Assembly (NCBI RefSeq): GCF_027922145.1
Contig: NZ_BSFC01000024.1
Span: 186,001 to 250,000, forward strand
Direction: 5' to 3'
From: Novosphingobium resinovorum
GTDB lineage: Bacteria > Pseudomonadota > Alphaproteobacteria > Sphingomonadales > Sphingomonadaceae
Length of the DNA stretch: 64,000 bases
The first letter of the stretch is position 1. Each line of letters opens with the position of its first letter. Below the pieces are notes generated by a model. It searched no databases. It was not told where the DNA came from and saw only the letters and a program-made list of their open reading frames with translations. Shown in pieces: positions 8,425 to 18,380 of the stretch. Made by a program: the position numbers and the translations under genes.

Positions 8425-8952
8425 TTACTGCGCTTCGTGCGCTGCTGCGGCCGCATGGGCCTCGGCACGGCGTTCGGCGATGAGCTGGACCAGCGCTTCG
8501 CTGCTGGCGTTGATGAAGGGGTAGGTACGGGCCTGCGTGATCCATTCGGGACGGCCGCCGATGCCCCAGATCGTATCGTAGCCCAAGACCAGCACCGAGA
8601 AGCCCAGCACGATCACGATGACGCCCTTCACCGCGCCGAACCCGAAGCCCAGCACCCGGTCGATCGGGCCGAGCACGGAGGCGCGGCTCTTGGCGCCGGC
8701 CCACTTGGCCACCAGCTTCACCGCCAGGAACGGAATGCCCAGCAGCAGCGCGAAGGCCAGCACTGCCGCTCCCGAATCCGAACTGATGTAAGCGCCGAGC
8801 ACCGCCGTCAGCGGCGTGTGGAAAAGGCGGATGGCGAAGATGGCGAAAATCCACGCCGCCAGTGCAAGGATTTCCTGCACGAAGCCGCGAATGAAGCCGG
8901 TAATGGCGCCGAGTCCCACGAACAGGAGAACGGCAATGTCGAAGCCAGTCAT
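8425..8952 (-). CDS. cvpA: CvpA family membrane protein
   Basis: A 175-residue inner-membrane protein with four hydrophobic segments (near residues 6-20, 28-43, 62-82 and 104-122) and the family pattern ITGFIRGFVQEILALAAWI close to the N-terminus, with GFGFGAVKG before the last membrane span. The C-terminus is alanine/glutamate-rich and polar. CvpA was named for colicin V production and is now linked to envelope stress tolerance. It starts 12 bp after radA ends; cvpA next to radA is a recurring arrangement. Confidence 0.9.
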   Translation of the reverse strand: MTGFDIAVLLFVGLGAITGFIRGFVQEILALAAWIFAIFAIRLFHTPLTAVLGAYISSDSGAAVLAFALLLGIPFLAVKLVAKWAGAKSRASVLGPIDRVLGFGFGAVKGVIVIVLGFSVLVLGYDTIWGIGGRPEWITQARTYPFINASSEALVQLIAERRAEAHAAAAAHEAQ

Positions 8953-8964
8953 AGACCGGCAGAA

Positions 8965-10332
8965 TTAGGCATCGGACAGGATGCGGTCAACGAGGTTGGG
9001 CAGCATCGTGAGGCCAGAAAACGACAGGCCCTTTTCCGGCACGGGTCCGTTCGACGGACCGAACGCCTTCGAGAACCCCAGCTTGGCGGATTCGCGCTGC
9101 CGGATCGAAGCATGAGCCACCGGCCTGATCTCTCCGGCGAGCGAAACTTCGCCGAACCACACGGCATCGGTGGAGAGCGGCTTGTCGCCCAGCGCGGATA
9201 CCAGCGCCGCCGCCACCGCGAGATCGGCGGCCGGGTCGCCGAGTCGGTAGCCGCCCGCGACGTTGAGATAGACTTCCGCGTTCGAGAAACTGAGCCCGCA
9301 GCGCGCTTCCAGCACCGCCAGCAACATTGCCATACGGCCCGAATCCCAGCCCACGACCGCGCGGCGAGGCGTGGCACCACTCTGCAACCGCACGATCAGC
9401 GCCTGGATTTCGACGAGTACGGGCCGTGTGCCCTCCATCGCCGGAAACACCGCGCTTCCCGCCATCGGTTCTTCGCGGCCCGAAAGGAACAGCATCGAGG
9501 GGTTACCGACTTCGGCGAGGCCCGAGCCCTCCATCGAGAACACACCGATCTCGTCCACCGGGCCGAAGCGGTTCTTGATCGAGCGCAGGATGCGATACTG
9601 GTGGCTGCGCTCACCCTCGAAACTCATGACGACGTCGACCATGTGCTCCAGCACGCGCGGGCCCGCGATGTTGCCGTCCTTGGTCACGTGGCCGACGAGG
9701 ACCAAAGTAACATCGTTCTCCTTCGCATAGCGAATCAGTTCGAACGCGCAGCCGCGCACCTGGCTGACAGTGCCCGGCGCGCCCTCGATCTGGTCGGAGT
9801 GCATCGTCTGGATCGAATCGATCACCAGCAGCGAGGGCTTGTCCATCATTCCTAGCGTGGTGAGAATGTCGCGTACCGAGGTCGCCGCCGCCAGCTGGAT
9901 CGGCGCCTTTGACAGACCGAGACGCTCGGCACGCAGACGCACTTGCCCGGCCGCTTCCTCACCGCTCACGTAGACGGAAAGCCCGCCCTTAATCGCTACA
10001 TTCGCCGAAACCTGCAGCAGCAGCGTGGACTTGCCGATGCCCGGATCACCGCCCATCAGGATCGCCGAGCCGGGTACGAGCCCGCCGCCCAGAGCACGGT
10101 CGAATTCCGAGATGCCAGTCGTCTGCCGCTTGGGCACTTCACCCGGCGCGTCGAGCGGGGTGAACCGGATCGGCCGGCCGGCCGAAGACAAGTCGTGCTT
10201 GGCGGAGAAGATCGTCTGCGGCGCGTCCTCTGCCAGCGTGTTCCATTCCCCGCAGTCGGGGCACTGGCCTTGCCACCGGGTGGAGACGCCGCCGCAGGAT
10301 TGGCACACATATCGACGCTTGGGTTTAGCCAT
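8965..10332 (-). CDS. radA: DNA repair protein RadA
   Basis: A 455-residue RecA-like ATPase that promotes branch migration in recombinational repair. Domains in order: a four-cysteine zinc finger (C10-x2-C13 and C24-x2-C27), the ATPase core with Walker A GDPGIGKST near residue 95, the RadA-specific KNRFG motif near residue 255, and a C-terminal Lon-protease-like domain (from about residue 290). All key motifs are intact. The ATG at 10332 puts the zinc finger at its normal place. First gene of the radA-cvpA-scaffold-alr run. Confidence 0.95.
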   Translation of the reverse strand: MAKPKRRYVCQSCGGVSTRWQGQCPDCGEWNTLAEDAPQTIFSAKHDLSSAGRPIRFTPLDAPGEVPKRQTTGISEFDRALGGGLVPGSAILMGGDPGIGKSTLLLQVSANVAIKGGLSVYVSGEEAAGQVRLRAERLGLSKAPIQLAAATSVRDILTTLGMMDKPSLLVIDSIQTMHSDQIEGAPGTVSQVRGCAFELIRYAKENDVTLVLVGHVTKDGNIAGPRVLEHMVDVVMSFEGERSHQYRILRSIKNRFGPVDEIGVFSMEGSGLAEVGNPSMLFLSGREEPMAGSAVFPAMEGTRPVLVEIQALIVRLQSGATPRRAVVGWDSGRMAMLLAVLEARCGLSFSNAEVYLNVAGGYRLGDPAADLAVAAALVSALGDKPLSTDAVWFGEVSLAGEIRPVAHASIRQRESAKLGFSKAFGPSNGPVPEKGLSFSGLTMLPNLVDRILSDA

Positions 10333-10401
10333 GCCGCCCGCGTAAACGGAACGGAATGAGAACGCAATTGCCAATCCTGTAACCCTCGGTAAGATACCGA
10401 T

Positions 10402-12726
10402 ATGCAGCAAAAAGAACTGCGGATCGCTCTGGTCTGTTACGGAGGCGTCAGCCTCGCCGTGTACATGCACGGCGTCACCAAGGAGCTGTGGAAGGCCCTG
10501 CAGGCGAGCCGCGCCGCCTGGGCCGATCTGCCTGGCGAAGCCGGCTTGCAAGGCAGCCCGGCGGTCTATCTCGACTTGCTGCGCAGGCTTGAAAGCAGCG
10601 GCAATCTCAAGCTGCGGATACTGGCCGACATTGCCGCCGGGGCCAGCGCGGGCGGGATCAACTCGCTGTTCCTCGCGCAGGCCATTCATTCGGGCCAGTC
10701 GCTGGAGCCACTGACCGACTTGTGGCTGGAGACGGCCGACGTCGACGTGCTGCTCGATCCTGACGCCCGCCCCGGCTCGCGTGCGGCCAAGTTCTGGGCC
10801 AGCCCTCTGGTGACGTACCTGCTTCATCGGCCGGGCAACGCCGTCAGTGCGAGCGTGGCCCCGGAAACACGGACGGAAGTTCGCGAGAAGCTCTCACGCC
10901 TGATCCGCTCGCGGTGGTTCGAGCCGCCGTTCAGTGGCATCGGATTTTCGAGGCTGCTGCACCGCGCTCTGACCGCCATGGCCGAAACTCCGGCCGGACC
11001 GCCGCTGTTGCCGGAGCACCATCCGCTCGACGTGTTCCTGACCTCGACCGACTTCAAGGGGCATCTGGAAACGCTGCGGCTCCATTCGCCGCAGCAAGTG
11101 CTGGAAAGCGAACACCGGATGACCTTCGGCTTTCACGTCAAGGCGGGCGCTGAGGGAGCGCCGCTGGCGCCCTTGCCGGAACTGGTGATGGCGGCCCGGG
11201 CTTCGGCCAGTTTCCCCGGCGCCTTCCCGCCGCTGCAGATCGGCGAGATCGACCGGCTGGTGGACGAACAGGGCGGGACATGGCTGACGCGCGATGCCTT
11301 CCTCGCGCGGATCATGCCCGAACATGCGCGCCGCGGCGACCTGGACTGCGTATCGCTGATCGACGGGGCGGTGCTGGTCAATGCGCCTTTCGCCGATGCC
11401 ATGCATGCCCTGCGGGACCGACCCGCCGCGCGCGAAGTGGATCGCCGCTTCGTCTACGTCGATCCGACACCCGATCATCTCGGCGCGGAAATGCGGCGCG
11501 ATGCGAGCCTGCCGGGCTTTTTCTCGGTGATCTTCGGCTCGCTCTCCGCGATCCCCCGCGAGCAGCCTATCCGCGACAATCTGGAGGCGCTGGAAGCCCG
11601 CTCGCGCGAGATGGCGTCGCTGCGCGAGATCGTGCTGGCCCTGCGGCCGGAGATAGAGGAGACGGTGGACCGCCTGTTCGGGCACACCTTCTTCCTCGAC
11701 CGCCCTACCCCCAAGCGGCTCGCGGCATGGCGCGCCAAGGCGCAGGGGGCGGCTTTCGAGCAGGCGGGGTTCGCCTATCACGGCTACGCGCAGGTCAAGT
11801 TCAGCGGTATCACCGCGATGATGGCCCGGATGGTGCTGGAAGCGGCGCCCGAACTCGACCTGCCTTCTCCGGAAGCGGTGCGGCTAAGGCTGATCGCGCA
11901 CCTGGCGGCGCAAGGCCTCGACCGGGCGCAGGCATTGCGCGAGGCCGGTTCGCCGATGATGATCGAGTTCTTTCGCAACCACGATCTTGCCTTCCGCATA
12001 CGGCGCCTGCGCCTGCTTGCTCGGCGCGTGACTCAGGAGTGGGAAGCGGAACCCGATGTCACCGAACAGGACCGCGATGCCGCGCGCACCGCGATCTACA
12101 AGGCGCTGTCGCTCTATATCGACCGCGAGCCGCTGGCGGCGCTGGGCGAGGATTTTCCGGCTGTGGCCGCGCGCTTTTTCGAGGAGCCGCAGGCAGTCGT
12201 CGATCATTTCGCCGAAGCTCGAAACTTGCTGGAGACCGACAACGCGGTGGACGAGTTGCTGGCAGAAGCCCTCGCCGCGATGCCGCAGGCGCTGCGTCGC
12301 AGGGTGCTGCTCGCCTATCTCGGCTTCCCGTTCTACGATACCGTGACCCTGCCGCTGCTGCGCGGCGAGGGCCTGACCGAGTTCGATCCGGTGCGGGTCG
12401 ATCGCATCTCGCCCGAGGACTGCCACGCGATCCGCGACGGAATTCGCGAGGAGACGTTGCGCGGCAAGGAGTTCTTCAACTTCGGCGCGTTCTTCAGTCG
12501 CGGTTACCGGGAGAACGATTACCTGTGGGGGCGCCTGCATGGTGCGGAGCGGATGATGGACCTCATCGCTTCCACGCTCTCGGTCGAACATGCGATGACG
12601 CAGCCGGAACTGCTCGGGTTCAAGCGGCGGGCGTTTCTGGCGATCCTCGATGAGGAGAGGCAGCGCCTGCGTGCGGATCCCGAACTGCTGCGCCGGATCA
12701 GGCGCGAAGTGTTGGCGGGGAAGTAG
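10402..12726 (+). CDS. Patatin-related phospholipase-like protein
   Basis: A 774-residue protein with an N-terminal patatin domain. It starts with a conserved strand (RIALVCYGGVSLAVYMHGVT), carries the nucleophile elbow AGASAGGINSLFLA near residue 80 (G-A-S-A-G), and the aspartate dyad motif in SLIDGAVLVNAPF near residue 320. The long C-terminal half (residues 400-774) matches the helical extension seen in the patatin-related protein family with DUF3376. No signal peptide is seen, so it is probably cytoplasmic or peripheral. The substrate is unknown; a lipid acyl-hydrolase is expected from the dyad. It is divergent from radA. Confidence 0.85.
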   Translation: MQQKELRIALVCYGGVSLAVYMHGVTKELWKALQASRAAWADLPGEAGLQGSPAVYLDLLRRLESSGNLKLRILADIAAGASAGGINSLFLAQAIHSGQSLEPLTDLWLETADVDVLLDPDARPGSRAAKFWASPLVTYLLHRPGNAVSASVAPETRTEVREKLSRLIRSRWFEPPFSGIGFSRLLHRALTAMAETPAGPPLLPEHHPLDVFLTSTDFKGHLETLRLHSPQQVLESEHRMTFGFHVKAGAEGAPLAPLPELVMAARASASFPGAFPPLQIGEIDRLVDEQGGTWLTRDAFLARIMPEHARRGDLDCVSLIDGAVLVNAPFADAMHALRDRPAAREVDRRFVYVDPTPDHLGAEMRRDASLPGFFSVIFGSLSAIPREQPIRDNLEALEARSREMASLREIVLALRPEIEETVDRLFGHTFFLDRPTPKRLAAWRAKAQGAAFEQAGFAYHGYAQVKFSGITAMMARMVLEAAPELDLPSPEAVRLRLIAHLAAQGLDRAQALREAGSPMMIEFFRNHDLAFRIRRLRLLARRVTQEWEAEPDVTEQDRDAARTAIYKALSLYIDREPLAALGEDFPAVAARFFEEPQAVVDHFAEARNLLETDNAVDELLAEALAAMPQALRRRVLLAYLGFPFYDTVTLPLLRGEGLTEFDPVRVDRISPEDCHAIRDGIREETLRGKEFFNFGAFFSRGYRENDYLWGRLHGAERMMDLIASTLSVEHAMTQPELLGFKRRAFLAILDEERQRLRADPELLRRIRREVLAGK

Positions 12727-12739
12727 GACACCTGAAGGT

Positions 12740-12816
12740 CGTCATTGCGAGCGCAGCGAAGCAATCCAGGGCAGTCTTGAGCCGCCCTGGATTGCTTCGC
12801 TGCGCTCGCAATGACG
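12740..12816. repeat. Palindromic intergenic repeat, family A copy 3
   Basis: Inverted repeat with arms beginning CGTCATTGCGAGCGCAGCG, arms almost fully complementary, centre GGCAGTCTTGAGCCGCC. It fills the gap between the convergent patatin and dnaJ genes, where it could also act as a bidirectional transcription stop. Confidence 0.9.
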
Positions 12817-12863
12817 AGGTGGGGTGAGAAAAGCGGGTGGAGCACGCGTCCCACCCGCCTTAG

Positions 12864-13988
12864 TCACTCCGTCAGGTCGGTCCAGGCGTCCTTGATGCGG
12901 TCGAAGAAGCCCTTTGACTGCGGGCATTCGTCGCCGGTTTCGGTCGACTGCAGCTCGCGCAGGATTTCCTTCTGGCGTGCCGACAGCTTGGTCGGGGTTT
13001 CCACTGCGATCTCGATCACGAGGTCGCCGCGGCCGCGGCCCTGCAGCACCGGCATGCCCTCGCCGCGCTTGCGCAACTGCTTGCCGGACTGGATGCCTGC
13101 CGGAATGTCGAGCTGGATCGCCTCGCCGTCGATGCCGGGGATCTCGATCGAGCCGCCCAACGCCGCCGTGGTGAAGGTGATCGGCACCTTGGTCACCAGC
13201 GTCGTCCCGTCACGCTCGAACACGCGGTGGCGCTTGACGTGGAGGAAGATGTAGAGGTCGCCCGGGGGCGAGCCGAACGGCCCGGCCTCACCCTTGCCGG
13301 AGAGGCGGATGCGGGTACCCGAATCGACGCCCGGCGGAATGTCCACTTGCAGCGTCTGCGGCTTGTCCACCCGTCCCTCGCCGCCACACGAGCGACACGG
13401 CTTCTCGATTACCTCGCCCCGGCCGTGGCAGGTCGGGCAGGTACGCTCGACCACGAAGAAGCCCTGCTGCGCACGGACCTTGCCGTGGCCGCCGCACATC
13501 GAACAGCCGCGCTTGCCGGTGCCGGGCTGTGCGCCCGAACCGTTGCAGGGTTCGCACGATTGCGAGACTTCGATGGTGATCTCGGTGCTCTTGCCCCGGA
13601 ACGCTTCGTCGAGGCTGACTTCCATGTCGTAGCGCAAGTCGGCGCCGCGCCGCTGCTGCTGACGAGCACCGCCACCGAAGGCGCTGCCGAAGATGGATTC
13701 GAAGATGTCGCCGATATCGCCGAAGTCTCCGCCGCCCTGACCGCCGCCTGCGCCCTGCTGGAACGCGGCATGGCCATAGCGATCGTAGGCCGCGCGCTTC
13801 TGCGGGTCCTTGAGGCAGTCGTAAGCCTCGCTGATCTGCTTGAAGCGCGCCTCGGAATCGGCGCAGCCCGGGTTCTTGTCCGGGTGGAAGCGCATGGCGA
13901 GCTTGCGGTAGGCCGACTTAAGGACCTTGTCGTCCGCAGTGCGCTCTACCTCGAGCAGTTCGTAATAGTCGATTTCAGTCGCTGACAC
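12864..13988 (-). CDS. dnaJ: Chaperone DnaJ
   Basis: A 374-residue Hsp40 co-chaperone of DnaK. The J domain is at residues 5-70 with the HPD tripeptide (RFHPDKNPG); a Gly/Phe-rich linker follows (about 75-120, rich in GGG and FGG). The zinc domain has all four CxxCxGxG repeats (CEPCNGSG, CSMCGGHG, CPTCHGRG, CRSCGGEG), and the two substrate-binding beta domains follow. It lies 81 bp downstream of dnaK and is probably co-transcribed with it. Confidence 0.96.
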   Translation of the reverse strand: MSATEIDYYELLEVERTADDKVLKSAYRKLAMRFHPDKNPGCADSEARFKQISEAYDCLKDPQKRAAYDRYGHAAFQQGAGGGQGGGDFGDIGDIFESIFGSAFGGGARQQQRRGADLRYDMEVSLDEAFRGKSTEITIEVSQSCEPCNGSGAQPGTGKRGCSMCGGHGKVRAQQGFFVVERTCPTCHGRGEVIEKPCRSCGGEGRVDKPQTLQVDIPPGVDSGTRIRLSGKGEAGPFGSPPGDLYIFLHVKRHRVFERDGTTLVTKVPITFTTAALGGSIEIPGIDGEAIQLDIPAGIQSGKQLRKRGEGMPVLQGRGRGDLVIEIAVETPTKLSARQKEILRELQSTETGDECPQSKGFFDRIKDAWTDLTE

Positions 13989-14069
13989 GTGATATTTCCC
14001 CGTCGGAATACCTTAACCGCCACCGGCGCGGTTTGCACAGGTGGCGGCCAGGGTTTTCATCAGGACTTG

Positions 14070-15974
<1,905 letters not shown>

Positions 15975-16079
15975 TATCCCCATTCCTCACGTCAGTGGGT
16001 GACACCGTGCGGATCGCCTCCCTTACACAAGGCAAGGCAGCTTGCACGGCTCGGTGACGTTCCAAGTCGTCGAGGCCGG

Positions 16080-16107
16080 ATATAGGTGACGTTTCGCTTG
16101 GAACAAG
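16080..16107 (-). promoter_or_regulatory. RpoH (sigma-32)-type heat-shock promoter of dnaK
   Basis: On the minus strand the sequence reads CTTG (16107..16104), 17 bp, then CCTATAT (16086..16080). This matches the alphaproteobacterial RpoH consensus of CTTG, 17-18 bp, CYTATNT. It points at dnaK with a 5' leader of roughly 100 nt. The match is seen directly; use by RpoH is inference from the consensus. Confidence 0.75.
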
Positions 16108-16162
16108 CCTGTGTGAATGGCATTAGGCGCAACGATTCAGAAACGGGGCATAACAAAGGGAA

Positions 16163-16723
16163 ATGCCTGTGACCAAACGTAACCTGCCAGTCGCCCTGAT
16201 CTGCTCCGTCGCGCTGATGTCCATGGTCGCCGGTTGCGGCAAGACGCCCGACAGCCCGACCGAATCGAACGACGCCACCCTCTCCGGCCCCAACGCCAAG
16301 CCCGGCATGGTGGCGAGCGACGGCAAGTTGGTGCTGCCCATCGTCGCGGGCCGTCCAGGCGCAGTCTACTTTACTGTGCGCAATGACGGCGCCGAGCCGG
16401 TTACGCTGGCAGGTGTCCATGTCTCCGGCGCAGCCAAGGCGGAGATGCACCAGAGCAACGGCGGCACCATGGCCAAGGTCGACAGCCTGCCGATCGACCC
16501 GGGCGCCTCGATGGTCTTCGCGCCGGGCGGCCTTCACGTGATGGTCTTCGACGTCTCGCCCGATCTCAAGCCCGGCGGAAAGGCGGAGCTGACGCTGACC
16601 TTCTCCGATGGCGACAAGCTGTCGATGCCGCTGCAGGTCGAGGCCCTGGGGAGCCATACGGGGGGCGGTGGCATGAACCATGAGGGCATGGATCACGGCT
16701 CCATGGAAGGAATGCAGCACTGA
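16163..16723 (+). CDS. Periplasmic copper chaperone PCu(A)C family lipoprotein
   Basis: A 186-residue protein with a lipoprotein signal (lipobox MVAGC at about residue 29) and a PCu(A)C domain. The copper-site pattern H-x10-M-x21-H-x-M is visible as EMHQSNGGTM followed later by GGLHVMVF. The C-terminus is a His/Met-rich tail (GMNHEGMDHGSMEGMQH), a common extra Cu(I)/Cu(II) site. PCu(A)C delivers Cu(I) to the CuA centre of cytochrome oxidase in the periplasm. It is divergent from dnaK, and 14 bp before a HExxH-containing gene. Confidence 0.88.
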   Translation: MPVTKRNLPVALICSVALMSMVAGCGKTPDSPTESNDATLSGPNAKPGMVASDGKLVLPIVAGRPGAVYFTVRNDGAEPVTLAGVHVSGAAKAEMHQSNGGTMAKVDSLPIDPGASMVFAPGGLHVMVFDVSPDLKPGGKAELTLTFSDGDKLSMPLQVEALGSHTGGGGMNHEGMDHGSMEGMQH

Positions 16724-16737
16724 TCGTCGGTCCGGCC

Positions 16738-17208
16738 GTGGATCAACGGGGCGAGCGGGCGCTGACGGCGGGCGAGGTCGATCTCGTCCGCTCGATCTTC
16801 GGGAATGCGGTGGACTGCACGCCGGTGCGTGTCCGTCGCCGCCGATGGTTCCCGTTCCAGCCCGTCAACACGGTCATGGCGCCTTGCGGGCACCTGCACT
16901 TCCATCCCCGCAGCGATCTCTATCTGGATGATTTCTCGCGCGCTGCGCCGGGACTGCAGGGGTTGTTCATCCACGAGATGACCCATGTGTGGCAAACCCA
17001 GTGCACGGGACGCTGGTATCTGCCTCTGATGCGTCATCCGCTATGTCGTTACGATTATGTGCTGAGGCCGGGCTGGACACTCGATCGCTATGGCATCGAG
17101 CAGCAGGCGGAGATCGTGCGGCACGTCTTTCTGCTGCGTGAGGGGCTGCACTTTCCCGGAGCGCCGGAACTGGCAGCCTATCGCGGGATTCTGCCGTTCG
17201 GGGCGTAA
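16738..17208 (+). CDS. Putative zincin-like protein with a HEMTH motif
   Basis: A 156-residue protein of unknown function. It contains HEMTHVWQ at about residue 80, which fits the HExxH zinc-protease signature, but I see no clear third ligand nor a signal peptide. Similar sphingomonad proteins are sometimes labelled vgr-related, a name without functional support here. The start is GTG at 16738, 14 bp after the copper chaperone stop; an in-frame ATG appears only well inside the protein. The tight spacing suggests one transcript with the copper chaperone. Confidence 0.7.
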   Translation: MDQRGERALTAGEVDLVRSIFGNAVDCTPVRVRRRRWFPFQPVNTVMAPCGHLHFHPRSDLYLDDFSRAAPGLQGLFIHEMTHVWQTQCTGRWYLPLMRHPLCRYDYVLRPGWTLDRYGIEQQAEIVRHVFLLREGLHFPGAPELAAYRGILPFGA

Positions 17209-17214
17209 CTATAA

Positions 17215-17291
17215 CGCCATTGCGAGCGCAGCGAAGCAATCCAGGGCAGTTCCACCCCGCTCTGGATTGCTTCGCTGCGCTCGCAATGACG
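17215..17291. repeat. Palindromic intergenic repeat, family A copy 4
   Basis: Inverted repeat between convergent genes. The left arm begins CGCCATTGCGAGCG (one base different from CGTCATT), while the right arm keeps the common form, so the outermost pairing has one mismatch. Confidence 0.88.
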
Positions 17292-17395
17292 ATGTAACTC
17301 GCAAAGGCGCATGTAAATCGTAGAACAAGCCTCTACGAAACAGGGCGCAGGCACTTATGCGCCCGCGCCCTGCTCGAATTAACCTGACTGCCTGA

Positions 17396-17656
17396 TCAGC
17401 AATCGCGATCCCAGTAACGGTCGCCGCGACGATCATAACGATAGCAGCCGCGATCGTTCTTCTTGGCCTGCGAACCGGCTACGGCACCAGCCGCAGCGCC
17501 GATCGCAGCGCCGGTGCCGACGTCACCGCCCGCGATCGCGCCGACGCCCGCGCCGAGCGCACCGCCTGCAAGGGCGCCCTCGCCCGCATAGTTGCTCGCG
17601 CAGCCACCGATGCTCAGCGCACCGGCGGCCAGAATGGGAAGGATGAGCTTGCGCAT
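17396..17656 (-). CDS. Small glycine-zipper lipoprotein
   Basis: An 86-residue lipoprotein: signal peptide MRKLILPILAAGALSIGGC with the lipobox cysteine at residue 19, followed by two glycine-zipper stretches (ALAGGALGAGVGAIAGG and GAAIGAAAGAVAGS) and a short charged tail with three cysteines in total (DRGCYRYDRRGDRYWDRDC). Glycine-zipper lipoproteins of this size are usually outer-membrane associated. A GGAG ribosome-binding site precedes the ATG at 17656. The upstream EcfG-type promoter suggests induction in the general stress response. Confidence 0.82.
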   Translation of the reverse strand: MRKLILPILAAGALSIGGCASNYAGEGALAGGALGAGVGAIAGGDVGTGAAIGAAAGAVAGSQAKKNDRGCYRYDRRGDRYWDRDC

Positions 17657-17694
17657 CGATGTTCTCCGAAAATTCTGTAGCCTATGCACAAGTG

Positions 17695-17719
17695 AACGGA
17701 AGCGCGCGCGTGAGGTTCC
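17695..17719 (-). promoter_or_regulatory. EcfG-type general stress promoter
   Basis: Read on the minus strand: GGAAC (17719..17715), 16 bp, CGTT (17698..17695). This is the exact -35/-10 pair recognised by the alphaproteobacterial general stress sigma factor EcfG. The -10 lies about 38 bp before the ATG of the glycine-zipper lipoprotein, a sensible leader length. Confidence 0.65.
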
Positions 17720-17796
17720 CCGGCAACAATACGATACGGCCCGCTTCCGGTATTTGCGGAGGCGGGCCGTATGTTCAGCTTAATGGAGAAACCCGA

Positions 17797-18363
17797 TCAG
17801 TCCGGCTTCTTGGCCACCGCGACCATGGCCGGGCGCAGCAGGCGGTCCTTGATCATGTAGCCGGCCTGCATTTCCTGCAGGACCGTACCTGGCTCGGCAT
17901 CCGCCGAGGGAAGCTCGATCATCGCCTGGTGCTGGTTGGGGTCGAGCGGCAGGCCCATGGCGGCGATGCGGGTGATGCCGTGGCTGGCGAAGACCTTGTC
18001 GATTTCACGACCGGTGGCCTCGATACCTGCAACGAGGCCCTTGAGCTTGTCATCTTCGCGCAGTTCCGCGGGGATCGCGGTCAGCGCGCGGGCGAGGTTG
18101 TCGGACACCGAGAGAATGTCGCGCGCGAAACCGGTCGCGGCATAAGCGCGGGTGTCGGCGATGTCCTTTTCGAGACGGCGGCGCACGTTCTGCGTCTCGG
18201 CGCGGGCGTAGAGCACATCCTGCTCGGCCGTCGCCAGCTTCTCGCGCAGCTTCGCGATTTCCTCGTTCTCGCCCTTGGTGTCCACGAAGTCCTCCGGCAC
18301 GCCCTGAAGTTCCTCTGCCACTGCGGGATCTATGGCGGGCGACTGCGTCTTGTCGTCGGTCAT
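17797..18363 (-). CDS. grpE: Nucleotide exchange factor GrpE
   Basis: A 188-residue nucleotide exchange factor for DnaK. A long helical N-terminal part (about residues 30-90: EEIAKLREKLATAEQDVLYA) is followed by the beta domain with the family motif GIEATGREIDKVFASHGI and a terminal MIKDRLLRPAMVAVAK. It starts 17 bp after hrcA ends, forming the usual hrcA-grpE operon, separate from dnaK-dnaJ by 1.8 kb. Confidence 0.95.
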   Translation of the reverse strand: MTDDKTQSPAIDPAVAEELQGVPEDFVDTKGENEEIAKLREKLATAEQDVLYARAETQNVRRRLEKDIADTRAYAATGFARDILSVSDNLARALTAIPAELREDDKLKGLVAGIEATGREIDKVFASHGITRIAAMGLPLDPNQHQAMIELPSADAEPGTVLQEMQAGYMIKDRLLRPAMVAVAKKPD

Positions 18364-18380
18364 TTGTTCTTTGGTTCCAG

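Noticed and set aside
16087..16162. EcfG promoter before the copper chaperone gene
   Set aside because: GGAAC is present but the -10 at the right spacing reads CATT rather than CGTT; too weak to call.
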